Source: Halichondria panicea (lineage: Eukaryota > Porifera > Demospongiae > Suberitida > Halichondriidae). From it: a DNA stretch of 64,000 nt. The stretch lies in the NCBI RefSeq assembly GCF_963675165.1, contig NC_087377.1:9317122-9381121 (forward strand). Direction: 5' to 3'. Each line of letters opens with the position of its first letter. The first letter of the stretch is position 1. This document shows positions 13,496-24,141 of this stretch, piece after piece. The notes beneath the pieces are model-generated. The model saw only the letters and a program-made list of their open reading frames with translations. It was not told the origin of the DNA and did no database searches. The position numbers and the translations under genes are program-made.

Positions 13496-16400
13496 GAGCG
13501 ATCTTAGATGGGGCTGCTCATGCCGCACAAAATGCGCTGCAAATTTAGACCATGCCCCTTTCGTTGGCCATGCTTCGCACAGTGTCAAAATCATTAAAAC
13601 TAGTCACCAGCAAGAATGTTCAGCAGCTCAATTCGTCTGGAATGGCATCTAGCAAACTCTTCTATTACTTGAGGTACCATATAGCGCGAAATTTTCGAGG
13701 GGCTTAATTTTCGCGGATTTCGTGGGTTAGAATTCTACACGAAAATTAAGTCTACGAAAATTGTTCTTTAATTAGAATTACCTGCTATCATGCAAATATT
13801 TAAAGGCGTGGCTTGCGGTAAGCAGTCATTCCGCGAACATTGTGCAACGAAATGGCTTTTAGAGGCCAATCCACGAAATATAAGTGCCTCGAAAATTTCG
13901 CGCTATACGGTATCAATATCAATGCAATCATGTCTCTGTGTAAACATAGTACTGACGTGGATATGAAACGGCCTAGTATCCGGAGGGGTCCACGGGAAGT
14001 GTCAGAAGCTATCATCGTTACACGCAGGTCTAGAAACCAGAGCATAGTAAACAGTGTTTTGAGTCTGTGAAGCCGTGAAAGTGACCTGCACACATTGACT
14101 TGCAGTGGGCTTGAAGGTAAGACTAGCTTACAAGTAAATATAACATTGCATATCTATTATACTGTATAATAATTATTTGTGTGAGATTTTTGGCTTGGAC
14201 AGTAACTATAGGTTACCATTAAGCAATACATGTAAATTACGAGGAGAATCTATGTTGACAACAGTTTTGAAAGTTTAAGTGTGCCTAAAGTATGAGTTGG
14301 TTGCACTTAATTGTTGTGTGAATAAACTTGTTGAGCCTACTTTTTGCATATTTTGAAAATATTCATGTATTGATACAGCAGGAGAATCTATTAACTAGGC
14401 ATAGTCAAGCTATTGAAAAAATAAATACAGCCTCAAAAAGTATGTAAAATCCATGCATAGTATTATTATGTATATAATAAACAATTCTTTGGCAGCTTAT
14501 ATTTATTCGTGCCATGTTATAATATTATTCAGAGAACATGAGTGATAACACATAAAGCGTAAGAAGGGAGCAAGATCAAACGTTTACAGAAGAGAAAACA
14601 ACGCCAGCAAGCACATTAGACCTCGATGACAACTTACACGACATGCACGAGTAACAACTCTCGAGTATACGCCTCAATGTTTTACTTACACCACAATGGC
14701 ATGATGTTAGCGACAGTACATCTCAAGGGGTTGCTCTTCAGTATGGTAAGATGGAGAAGGGGCCCAACGATGTTATTCAAGCTACAAGGTCTGTACTACT
14801 GCATGAAGACAAAAATTATATGCTTGGAAAAAAGGTTTCAGAATCATGTTTTAGATCAACCTCCTCAAATCGACAGTGCCCACGAGCTATTACTCTTTTG
14901 TGGATGAGGCCTCACTGTTCCCAGGTAATCCAGAGGAACAATACGCAATACTTTGTCGCCAACGAATTGGGTTAGGTGAAATGGATAAGTCTCCATTATT
15001 AATCAAAGAATGCTATACGAAAGCACAGCAAGAAAGGATGATTGCGAGCTGCTTATTCATGAAACTGTGACAGGCCTATGACAGGCCTGTACCCAGCACC
15101 ACAAATACGCTGCACCAGCTGTAAATCATTCTGAGGAACACTGCGTGTAGCAATGTCTCGCCAGAGGCAAAGCATTAACCACTACATGCATCAACAACAA
15201 TAGTAACACCACATTTGCTAGCCTCAACCCTTATTCAAAATGGCTCACATTAATTATAGATATGTCAATCAAAGTTTGCTGTATACTCGTATGCAGTTAC
15301 TGTAGTCAGTTTACCAGGCTGACTAGTACACTTAATTTGGGATAGAACTTTGACAAAGAGACTCACTCCTCTTCTCCTGTAGCTTGATGGCTTCCTGTAT
15401 TTCCTGAGCAAACTAACGGCAACATATCCCGCCATATGCCTTACTGCGTTACTTTCAAGCGTTGTCAGTGGTTGAGTCTGTACGTTTGCCTGTGTTGAGC
15501 TCAAACCATACAGTTTCTTATCTGCCTTGCTCTTGATGAGTCGCTTTAAACTAAGAGGAGTTACATGAAAAGTTGATGTTGCTCGAATTGTGCATCTGGG
15601 ATTTCACAGATTAAAGTTTCCCAAATCTTTTTTGTTTTGGGTCTACAACGTGTGCGGTGAAACTTCGTCACAAATTGTACCTCGAACAGCAGCTGTCAAA
15701 TGGTGAATTTGACTTGCACTGATTAGGCATGTGCATGTCCATTATCTGAACCAACTCTGTAACACATCTTTCACATTTCCTCTCAACAACCAATTACTCC
15801 ATGGCATACAAAATGACCGTAATACGTTTACCTTTGGGAGAACGCTTGATTAGTTTTTTCTGAACACACAACAAAACGTCTCACAGTATAGTACTGCTTT
15901 TGTACTTCAACTGCCTTCTGAGCGTCACCTGTCCGCATGCTACTACTGCTAGCAGCATTGAGTGATTTGGTTCTGGATACCGGTACTGGTAACTAGCATC
16001 ATCTCGTGCTTACTGCCAATGACATCTTGCATGCACTAATTCCACCTCCTCACGTTCATCACTACAGCTCTCGCTTGAAGAAGAAAGACTTTGCAGTATC
16101 GATATCTTCTCCACATTGATGTTGTGCAGAGCCTCAGCCATCAATACAAGCAGTAGCTTATCCAAGCATGCGCATGCACCTGCTTGGTATAACCTCTATA
16201 ATACCCGCGGCGTTAAACGCAATTTACGGAGACTAGTAAATTACCTCGTTACGATGATAGCTTCAAGGAGAATACCAGAATCTGGAAATGTTTCATATCC
16301 ACGTCAGTACTATAATTATAAGTGCAAGTGATGATTAAAATTTGTTTCCCATGCTTGATCTGACGACTGTCTTGATTCTGTTTAGGCCACTAAAGGATTG

Positions 16401-19400
16401 CTCAGCTTACCATGCAGGAGGTGACAGGCAGCGTACAAAGTATGACCATCATGCAGTTTTTTGATGCTGGGGAAAACATAACTTTTTTGTAGTGTACATT
16501 GCAAACATTGTTGAAATTGCTCTACACACTTGTACATCAGAGTCTGCTTGTACATTGTACCTGAACTTTGTTGTGATAAGAAAATAACTAACTGGTATAA
16601 AGTTATTGCTATTAAGCTGTAGAAATTGTCGAGATAGCTGCAGTACGTGTATATAGCTTTCTTTCTAGCCAGCCAGTAATGGTTTAATTATCTCGAGCTT
16701 CTCAGAGCCACTGTGTATGTGCATATGCATGAATGTACAATCAAGCAGGTAGGTACTTTTAAATTAAAGGCACCAGGGACAATATTATATAGACGATGGT
16801 TGAATCAGTTGAACACGTGACGAAGTTTTGGCATATACACATGCATGTACTTGTACTATGATGTGCTCTGACACTAAGAAATATCCATTGAAACTCTCAG
16901 AATACTCCAGGGTACAAATCCCATGTACCCTCCAGCTAGGAGTGTACATTCATATACCCTAGGGTACATGGCTGGCTTTGGTCAGCCTGAGGCCCTATAT
17001 AGCTTCCTTCACCCTTTAAGGACCATCTCTTTTAAAGAAAACTATCTTAACAAAATTGTGGAAAGCAATACGTCACAAAAATATGACCAGAGGAGATCGA
17101 AGTGTTGAAGTTGTAAATGTGGTTTGTCAAATGGAAGTGCAAGCACACAATACGTACACAGTGCATGCACGGCAGAGATTAAAAAGTGTTGACTACTAAT
17201 CAGTTGTTACTGTAATGGGTTTGTCAAGTCACATAATCAGTAAGTGTTTCATAGACAAGCCGCCTGTATGTCAACTCACAAAGGCGAGGGGCAGGGATGA
17301 ATTGGACTGGGGGGTTATCGTGGCCAGAGTGTTCAAGTCTGAGCCATCTTCTCTCACCCAGGTGATGTTGGGGGCAGGAATGCCTGACGCAGTGCATGAG
17401 ATGCTGAATGGCTCTCTCTCTAATATGGTCGTCTCGTTGACTGGTTGTGTTTGCATTTGTGGAGGGACTGTGTGTGTGTGTGTGTTGCGAGTAAGAAACA
17501 ATGATTGCCTTAATTTCGTAGACCAATTTGAATTAAATTTGTGGTGAATGTATGCATGGGTAACACTTTATCAAACCTTGAATGTCCAGAGTGATTCCTG
17601 TTCGATCTCTGCCGATTACAATTGGGCCAGAAGCTAATAAACCTTCCACTTCATACCTCCCTAAGTCAGCCAGTTGCACGTTACTGAGAATAAGTGACTT
17701 GCGACTATTGACAAACTGGAAATTTGGTTCGCTGGCGAATATCTCATTACCGTTGGGTCTGTACCAGTGGATCTGGTTACCAGTAAGGAGAGGGTAACTG
17801 GCTACGTAGACCTCCAACTGAACTTGACCACCTTCTAGAGTGGTGACTATGTCTCTTACAGGACACACTGCTGGATTACCTGCCAGTAGAGGTGACGAAG
17901 AATGAAAAGTAAGCACGATACTATAATAATTATACTGACACTTAGCCTAGAATAGTGTGAAATATTGTTGCTCCTGTATAAACTGACTGAGATGTGTCGC
18001 TGCTGCTATCCAGGTGTTAAAACAACTTACTGATTGTAATGTTGAGCTCCAACAATTCTCCTGTGGTGGTGTCCGTACATACATACACACCCAAATCGGG
18101 ATAATCAACATTCTCCAGCTGCAACCTTAGGCCACTGTATGTGCCTGGCTCGGTACTTATCTGCAAGCCTCCTACTCTGTTCCATTGTATGCCAGCGCCA
18201 TTGTTGTTGGTGTTGTTACAATCAAAGAAAAAATCGAGCAAATTGGGGCCAGTGCCTCCTATACTCACAGTTGCCACTCCTTCCACTCTGAACTCTTCTA
18301 TTATTGCGGGGTCATACGTAACTCTGCTTTGAAAGATGCCCAAAGTGGCTACAATATACAAGAAGAGAGAAGTGCATTTTTTTTTACATTCCCATGCATG
18401 CACGCACACAATACTACACAAGCTATATATGGTTGATTCAGATCTATGACTATAAGCCTTGATTAAAACCGCGGGGAAACACGGGTGATACTTCGAGGGT
18501 ACATTGTTTCCAATCCCTTTCTCCTCTATCTATGTCTAGCCCGGACCAGCTGGCTAGTATCCCCCTTTCCCCCCTGTATGACATGCACTCTGCCCTCTAT
18601 TTCGTTGTGGAGAAGGCTTGCACATGCATGCATGCACTATATATATAGTCAGAAGCCAGAAGAGGCTCTCATCTACCTCAATACATAATAATTCTTATGC
18701 CGTTTTATGGTCGTATGGTCAGGATGTCTGAGCTTGGTTCCTGTACATGTTATGGTAAGTCTTTGTGCTTCCAAATGCAAGATAACCCGACCATCGTAGA
18801 GGTAGATGAAAGCCTCTTCTGGCTTTAAACTATAGTCATGTGCAAGCCTTCTCGACAACGAAATAGAGGGCATGCAGCTTTACAGGGACTAATATAATGC
18901 AGAAAAACTATACAAATGAAAGCACCGCGGGTGCTGATGCCTCGGTGGAGGTGCCAAAGCTACATAACATAGAACTACTAATAGCTATAGCTTTTATACA
19001 CACATCATTGATTATAATTATCATGATGAACATCTTTAATTTTGCTGCATGCAATCAACCAAATAGTGGGTAATGATCATTGTTGTTAAAAACGATCGAT
19101 ACCAAAAGTTCAAGTCTAAAATTAATGGCTGCAAGCATAGATTGAAGAGTTAGAGGGATAGGAAACGGTTTGTATCTCGAGTAACATCCGCGCTACGGTG
19201 CGGTTTAATCGAGGCCATCACAACAATATCTATTTCTACACTCAGTGCATAATAAACTACAAGTAACTGTGCTTAGTCCGTGCAACTCACTTATATTTCA
19301 AGGTCTATACCTATTGTAGTAGTCATAACCAGCACGCTTACACGTTACATGTTCCAATAGCTCTAAAACAGCCTTGGGAACATATAACTTTATTGGAAAG

Positions 19401-22400
19401 TCTCTTTTTACTGGGTGTGGTCAGCCATTAGCAAGTACTACACGTGGCTCATAGACTAGGCGTGTTTTAAGTTGCTGAAAGAGATTATGTCTCGAGGAAA
19501 CACAGCTTTGGGAGTTACCCGGCAAAAGTGTGCTTAATAGCCTCGTTCATAGGGCGTAGCGCGGATAATTTTCGAGGCTCCACTGCAGATTCAATGTAAA
19601 ATCATCACGTGCACCACTCCGTTTCCTATCCCTCTCTCTTCAATCTATGCTGCAAGTCAGCAGAGCCTTGCAGCTCTCTGCTCACTCTTGCAGCTACCAA
19701 TAGCTAGCGTTCTAGTGCAGAGCTAACTACTAAGTAGAGTAGTAACACTCGGTGAACAAGTTTTGCTACGGACTCTTCTGAAAAGGCTGCAATGGCATTC
19801 CAAGTAAGCAAAACTAGGCATAACTTGAGAATGAAGCATTATTTTGCAAATCCACAAATTAAAATCCAAATAAACATGACTAGAAGCCTATAGAAACTCT
19901 TACTTGCACTTGATTCATCCTTGAGCAGCTGTAGCGGTCTACACACACACACAGACACACAAACACACTACCGTATACCTCGCTTGCGCATGCGCACCGA
20001 GGCATAACAAACATAGAACCTCGCTTGTGCATGCGCACCGAGGCATAACAAACATAGAACCTCGCTTGTGCATGCGCACCGAGGCATAACAAACATAGAA
20101 CAAATTCCCTAGATTCTGGGGAACTCAGTTGCGCGCATGTGTACTATCATAATAGATACCAGGCCGTGTTTTAATTGGCCTGGATTCAGCTAGTCATAAT
20201 CAGGCATATAGCTCTGGTATATAGAACTGTCCACAGGCATACTGCCGGGATCTTATAGTGCATGGCTACTTACACCCATGCATGCAGTCTATTATCTACA
20301 GTCTAAGTCTCATGAGGGGTGGAGCTGGAGCTAGCTGTCAGGATGTTAGATCTGGTCTTGGAAATCCCCTCCTTGCTTGTTGCATTTGCAGCAATAATAA
20401 ATATCTAATAGTTGGGGTCCATAGCTGGTAATTTTACATACTAACAGGGTATTGAAATCAAAACAGTTGGCATTTTTTTTAGTTAGTTATACTTTTCTTA
20501 TTTCCCCCCTCTACTTCAAAATCCTGTATGGCAGCTGTCTGTGACATTTATGTTATGATGGCCACACAGTGCAGGGCACAGTTTGTAACACGTACACAGC
20601 GCAGGGACATTAATCTGGACAACAAAATGAGAGACCGATTTAGTAAAGCGTGAGCCCGATTTACTAAATCGGGAGACCGATACAGTGAAGAGAATTTTCA
20701 TGTACATTGCGGTTTTGATACGCGGTGTTTTGACACAAACGGGACCCCATAGGTCGTATTATATAATCGGCCTAGGACCGAGGCTAGGCAATGACTGGAA
20801 TATCGATTGAGTGGGCTAGCAATGATAAACAGAAGTTTGCACAATTACATCCAAAAAGGGGGCATGGCCTTCTAAAACCGTAGCGCTGTGCACGGGCTGT
20901 GACTGCTCACGCTATACGCGCTCGCACTTATAGAATCCCCCTTTCAACAATCCTAAAAATCAGCCACTGAATCTCTTAGGATTGATCTATAATTATACTG
21001 ACCACTGTGATTATTTTACAAAATGAGTTGCTTGAGGTAATCCCCACTCCTATAATTATATTCAATGGTGTAGCTTATACTCTCTTAAAGTACAGAAGGA
21101 GGAGTAATTAAGCAACTTTATGTACACAATATAAATTTGAGTATGCCGTAACAGCTGTAAACTGTCAATGCAAACAGTTGGTTGACATGACTATATTATG
21201 TCTAGCGCAGGCGGGCAACAATCAGAATGTTAACCACACTGTTTTGAGTGCGGTTGTATACAGAGTCACTTGATATGTGGGTGTTAAAGTGTTTTTACAC
21301 ACTTATACATCTTTTAATTTATCGGACACTTCTATAACGAGTGATGCAAGCTGCCCCGTGTTTTGCTTTCGCTCAAGAGTGTCATAGAAAAGGTAATTAG
21401 TTTGCTTTGTATAATTTATGTTATTGTTTGCAATTTTGTTAGTCTAGTTTGCTCTGCACTAAAACGCTATAGCTAATGGTAGCTGCAAGAGTGAGATTGC
21501 AAGGCTCTGCTGATGCAGCTTAATCAGTTTTAGACTTGGACTTTTGGCATCGATCCTTTTTAACACAATGATTATGGTCGATCATTTCCCACTCTTTGAG
21601 TTTCCCTGTGATTCTGGATTCTGCCTGCATGCAGTAAAATTAAAAAGTTCAACGTGTGTATAAACTGAGTATTCGCGTAGACGGTAGCTTTATGTTATGT
21701 AGCTTTGACACCTCCACCGAGGCATCAGCACCCACAGTGCTTTCACTTTAGTTACAGTGAAGGCTTTTGCAGTCTCCTCAGAATCGTTCGTAGCATCACC
21801 TGTTTGCACAACCTGCTCTCCATGCAACAAAAAGATGGCTAAGCCTTCATAGGTCAATGGTTAAAAACATTTTTGCAAGAAGAGCTTGCAACTGCAGCAA
21901 TTAAGGGACATCGAATGCATAGCGCTTGGACCAAGGAAGCTCGATCCTGAGCATCTGTAAGAGTCCACGTGTTGCTCAATTTATATATATTTTTTAAACC
22001 AGCTATAAAAATTAGAGCTCCTTCGATGGCTGCAAAATCTGGCATATAATTATATAATTATAGTCTTGCTCTTTTTTTTTTTACAGTATATGCATCGCGA
22101 ATTAAATTGTTGCTATAGGCTGGGGGAGGTCCTTTTATAGTGCTGCATGCAGTCACGTGGTATAAGTACACCTGCAAGGAGGATATGCACCCCGTATATC
22201 CTCCACTACTGTACATGGTTACATACCCCTCGAAGTAACTACGGTAGCGAAGGATATAATTATGGGTGCATATCTTCCTCACATGCAGGTGTGGTATATC
22301 GTAGAAAATTGTCTCTATAGCCATTTAGACTTCAGTTCCATAACACTATTACATAGAAATAGTATATACTCGTTGAATATTATGCATGGAATTCAACATA

Positions 22401-22682
22401 TTTTATTCATTTATTATTGCAAATGCAACTATATAACACCCTAAGCGAAACAAAACATGCCGAGAGGCATTAACATACAGCGAAGCTTGCAACATTCAGT
22501 AACACTAAATCATACTGCAAACACACAAAATTTGCTATGTCACATTTTCAGCTATATAAGTCTGCTAGAACAGCATGGCATATATACTACTCACCTGTAG
22601 CAGGTGAAAACAGTGCACAGAGCACCAGCACCAGCAACACAGCCAATCCTCCTGTGCTCTCAGCCGCTATGGTTCCTGACAT
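3414..22682 (-). CDS. Multi-Ig-domain secreted or membrane protein, 3' end not visible (gene A)
   Basis: Nine exons on the minus strand join in phase: 22682-22595, 18348-18031, 17879-17577, 17467-17280, 13421-13301, 9979-9671, 4584-4300, 4139-3888 and 3719-3414. They encode about 723 residues: a 29-residue signal peptide followed by seven Ig-like modules. All module boundaries are phase 1, the classic arrangement for Ig exon shuffling; only the third module is split, by a phase-0 intron. Modules 1, 3, 4, 6 and 7 keep the Cys-Trp-Cys core and the D-x-G-x-Y-x-C type motif; modules 2 and 5 have lost both cysteines. The last exon ends on a donor in phase 1, so coding continues; no convincing next exon was found before the left edge. 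The product could be a soluble protein, an adhesion molecule or the ectodomain of a receptor kinase like the neighbour. Exon structure is seen; cell-surface role is family knowledge; the rest is inference. Confidence 0.88.
3888..4139 (-). CDS. Gene A exon 8: Ig module 6
   Basis: A 252-bp phase 1-1 exon, the shortest module. It has VTEGEEVRVQC, RIRWYFDN and THTGLYECRVSN, a clear I-set-like pattern. The acceptor is TTTTTAG and the donor GTGAGT. Confidence 0.9.
4300..4584 (-). CDS. Gene A exon 7: Ig module 5, cysteine-less
   Basis: A 285-bp phase 1-1 exon. VLEGDSVSIEA replaces the usual first Cys with Ala, the Trp is kept (VQWFLGEQ), and LGLYTVVV replaces the second Cys with Val. The acceptor is formed by a CA repeat. 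The T left over from exon 6 plus CT gives a Ser codon, so exons 6 and 7 can be joined. Confidence 0.85.
4927..5382. repeat. MITE, AAGAGTGCATAAGAAGAG family, copy 1
   Basis: 456 bp with inverted ends CAAGAGTGCATAAGAAGAG and CTTCTTATGCACTCTTG; the first 230 bases are almost the same as the element at 44580-45047. Lies in the gene A intron upstream of Ig module 5. Confidence 0.85.
5583..6014. repeat. MITE, GAGTAAGTCGCC family, copy 2
   Basis: 432 bp, almost wholly two arms of about 200 bp. TA at each end suggests a TA target duplication (Tc1/mariner-like), though CG-rich arms of this length are unusual for that class. Confidence 0.8.
6103..6287 (-). CDS. Possible alternative terminal exon with a transmembrane segment (gene A)
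   Basis: After a TTGCAG acceptor an open frame encodes a hydrophobic run (ITLIIVCLPVGFFYI) followed by a basic stop-transfer stretch (TRTEQKRKGKQ) and a roughly 60-residue tail, ending at a TAG at 6105-6103. This is what an exon for a short-tailed membrane isoform of gene A would look like, and it lies between Ig modules 4 and 5. However, splicing directly from exon 6 (which ends on T) to this GA-starting exon makes a TGA stop, so either an unseen exon intervenes or the exon belongs elsewhere or is a relic. No clear AATAAA follows. Confidence 0.3.
8640..8895. repeat. Two tandem hairpin units
   Basis: Each unit has the form TTATAACA-CGGGC(A/T)CGAG...TATTGCACT...AGTGCAATAT...CCCTCGTGCCC, able to fold into a long stem. 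The same TGCAATAT motif is repeated at 7960-8035 (about 21-bp units). Confidence 0.7.
8892..9112. repeat. MITE, TACCGTATTACTAGA family, copy 1
   Basis: 221 bp with ends TACCGTATTACTAGAATATT and inverse; almost identical to 23922-24141. Confidence 0.85.
9671..9979 (-). CDS. Gene A exon 6: Ig module 4
   Basis: A 309-bp phase 1-1 exon with a TTCAG acceptor and GTGAGT donor. First Cys is in FIVKCHG, the Trp in IIWTSSNG, second Cys in AVYTCES. Two or more N-x-S/T sites are present. It ends on a single T, which limits what the following exon can start with. Confidence 0.88.
10136..10656. repeat. MITE, ATCCGACTAGAAAAAC family, copy 1
   Basis: 521 bp with arms over 110 bases long (ATCCGACTAGAAAAAC... 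and inverse). Core holds a variable segment with TGCATG motifs. A second copy is at 25897-26440. Confidence 0.88.
11815..12897. mobile_element. MULE-like element with ~80-bp TIRs and 10-bp target duplication
   Basis: The ends begin TAGCCTCGATCCCAGGCCG and are inverted copies of each other for about 80 bases. The element is flanked on both sides by ATTCACATGC (11805-11814 and 12898-12907). A 10-bp duplication with long TIRs fits Mutator-like elements. No transposase is visible, so it is non-autonomous. Confidence 0.75.
12330..12599 (+). CDS. Small two-exon gene inside a MULE-like element
   Basis: Exon 1 (12330-12422) opens with ATG and encodes 31 residues with a hydrophobic core (IPTVLLLAIL), like a signal peptide or anchor. 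A 42-bp intron with GTAAGG donor and CTCACAG acceptor (12423-12464) leads to exon 2 (12465-12599), 44 codons with DWSMTCLFERCW and a basic helical part, ending at TAA. The total is 75 residues, phase 0 junction. Retaining the intron gives an immediate stop. It lies wholly between the terminal inverted repeats of the surrounding element, so it is either a captured host gene fragment or the element's own gene. No homologue is recognised. Confidence 0.4.
13301..13421 (-). CDS. Gene A exon 5: Ig module 3, C-terminal half
   Basis: A 121-bp exon, phase 0 at the start and phase 1 at the end, completing module 3 with DSGRYRCSADND and the closing strand. Its acceptor is the end of a long CA/TG microsatellite (13422-13494). 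The donor is GTAAGT. Together with the previous exon the module is 309 bp, the same size as the unsplit modules. Confidence 0.87.
13422..13494. repeat. CA/TG microsatellite abutting an exon
   Basis: About 70 bp of TG repeats on the plus strand; on the coding strand its end CGCACAG is the acceptor of gene A exon 5. Confidence 0.95.
13675..13912. repeat. MITE, TATAGCGCGAAATTTTCGAG family, copy 1
   Basis: 238 bp with ends TACCATATAGCGCGAAATTT and the inverse; the same family as 57821-58031. Arms contain repeated TTTCG(C/T)GG motifs. Confidence 0.85.
14740..15070 (+). pseudogene. Coding-like fragment of unknown type
   Basis: Plus-strand frames read QYGKMEKGPNDVIQATRSVL then, after a shift near 14870, SYYSFVDEASLFPGNPEEQY and GEMDKSPLLIKECY, ending TGA at 15070. 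The composition is protein-like rather than random, but no family is recognised. It could be another piece of the repeat protein at 15265-15504. Confidence 0.3.
15265..15504 (-). pseudogene. Fragment of a multicopy protein (AGYV motif)
   Basis: Open minus-strand frame with LTTLESNAVRHMAGYVAVSL, LRKYRKPSSY and VKVLSQIKC. The E.NA(I/V)R..AGYV...L pattern is common in repeated sponge proteins of unknown function. It is isolated within the intron of gene A between Ig module 3 halves and ends in a stop. Confidence 0.4.
17280..17467 (-). CDS. Gene A exon 4: Ig module 3, N-terminal half
   Basis: A 188-bp exon with an acceptor made directly by a CA-repeat tract. It encodes the first Cys (FSISCTASG), the Trp (ITWVRED) and an NSSLP N-glycosylation site, and stops in phase 0 at a GTGAGT donor. 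The second half of the module lies 3.9 kb away in the next exon. Confidence 0.88.
17577..17879 (-). CDS. Gene A exon 3: Ig module 2, cysteine-less
   Basis: A 303-bp phase 1-1 exon. The Ig core Trp is present (IHWYRPNG) and the F-strand tyrosine motif is recognisable (DLGRYEVEG), but both disulfide cysteines are replaced (Val and Val). The donor is GTTTGA, weaker than the others in this gene. A Cys near the N terminus (AVCPV) is outside the usual position. Confidence 0.85.
18031..18348 (-). CDS. Gene A exon 2: Ig module 1
   Basis: A 318-bp phase 1-1 exon between an AG acceptor (18350-18349) and a GTAAGT donor. The module has the first Cys in FFFDC, Trp in IQWNRV, and DLGVYVCTD as the second-Cys motif, so it is a complete Ig fold. 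Poly-Asn NNTNNN lies just after the first Cys. Confidence 0.9.
18349..22594 (-). other. Gene A intron 1
   Basis: Repeats only: CACCGAGGCATCAGCAC-type units at 18920-19010 and 21700-21745 (inverted pair), the 41-bp array, a repeat shared with 51910-52430, and TATA-rich tracts. No exon recognised. Confidence 0.6.
19979..20101. repeat. Three tandem copies of a 41-bp unit
   Basis: CCTCGCTTG(C/T)GCATGCGCAC followed by CGAGGCATAACAAACATAGA, repeated three times at the end of a longer repeat that recurs inverted at 51910-52210. Confidence 0.9.
22595..22682 (-). CDS. Gene A exon 1: signal peptide
   Basis: ATG at 22682-22680 opens a 29-residue frame with a polar N terminus, then a Leu/Val-rich core (LAVLLVLVLCALF) and a small-residue SPAT end, a textbook secretory signal. 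It ends with one base before a GTGAGT donor, so the exon is phase 1 and joins the next exon (which starts with two bases) as an Ala codon. No upstream ATG with a better context was seen. Confidence 0.88.
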
Positions 22683-23921
22683 GGCTGGATTCTTATAGAA
22701 CGTCAAAAATAGGAGTCTCAGTAGGGGCCTGACCGTCAGCAATCAGTGATTCTAGGAAATACGATGTGCCTGAATCAGTGCAAGGAAGTAGTACATGTAC
22801 ATGTAGATCTAAGTGTAGCGCACAAAAATAATAAATGTGCTCTATAACATACTAAGAAATCCCTTCAGGGGAAAGTACAGAAACTAAAATTATTCCACTA
22901 ACACCCGAATCCATTTTGTCTATATATAGCAAGTTTGGTGAGCGTAAAATACTACAATAGTTATTAATTCAAAAACAATTATTCTGTTCATTCAATGAAT
23001 ATCGGATATTAATTTTGATATTTATCGTCTGCATCCTAGTTTATACTGACCCGCATGCATGCATGTACGTGTTTCTAAAGCCTGCCCATAAAGTTGCCCT
23101 ATTAATGTATACCAATAATTATTTGTCGACCAAAAAATTGCCTATTGTGCTCAAAACTATAGCATATACCGTAGGAACTGGATTATTAATTAATAACCAT
23201 AGATTGAAAAGGAAGGGCCTCCCTGTGTAAATGGTTGAAGCACTCCGCATTATATTTCGCGCTCGCGAATATTTTCGTGGATTGAACGGTCTGTGTTGTA
23301 TTTTAACTGTTTCTAGTCTCCTATATCCACTAGCGATCACTCAGAAGCTGGGAGGTACTCTAGAGAAGTAAGTTTATACCACTGACAAGCTCTAAGTCTG
23401 CTGTCTTTACTCTGTTAGATGGGATTATCCTAAAGTTTGGTTCATTCCTCCTACTTTGAAAAACAGTATACCGTCTTTCTTCTAATTACTGCGCCACTCT
23501 AATAGAAGCGCCATATTCACAAATACACTAATTGAGCACCAAGAATTATTATTTGCTGATCGATGTAAGTGAAATTACAACACAGCCTTAAATCGAGGCT
23601 ACATGTACAACTGATCTATAACGAGTGTTGCAAGCGTGCGCTTGCTAATGCCTCTCGCCATGTTTTTGCTTTCGCTCAAAAGTATTTGAGTGTTATAGAA
23701 GAGATAAATAATTTGTAATGTGCTTTGATTGTTTCACAAGAAAGGGGAGTCCACAGTTAATAGTGCTTACTGATCGTCTTAAATGGCCTGTAGCCAAACA
23801 GTGGGAGTGAACCTTTGTCAAAGGCATAATCAGTAGTCTGTGAGATAAGTATTAAAGACAGATTCATTTTCAATCACAGAAAGTAGTATCTACATGTATA
23901 ACAAGGAGTCTAAAAAGAGTT

Positions 23922-24141
23922 ACCGTATTACTAGAGTATTTGCAGGTGAAAAACCTTTGCGAATGAGCCAAATCAGCAGAAAATTTGACCCTTTGCGATC
24001 TAACTATTGCGTTCTGGCAAGGATCGAGTGTATTTACTAGTAATAATTTAGGTTTTGCGGATTTTGTTGTTGCGAATTGAACAACCCTCGCAAAATTCGC
24101 AAATGTTTGATGCTCGCAAAACATTCTAGTAATATACGGTA
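23922..24141. repeat. MITE, TACCGTATTACTAGA family, copy 2
   Basis: 220 bp, upstream of gene A. Shares GCGTTCTGGCAAGGATCG and TTTGATGCT(C/T)(G/A)CAAAAC with copy 1. Confidence 0.85.

Noticed and set aside
13428-13652. Open frame starting with a long Cys-Val repeat
   Set aside because: It is the translation of the TG microsatellite, antisense to gene A.
19979-20101. Tandem repeats considered as a CRISPR-like array
   Set aside because: Units are contiguous with no unique spacers, and the setting is a eukaryotic repeat.
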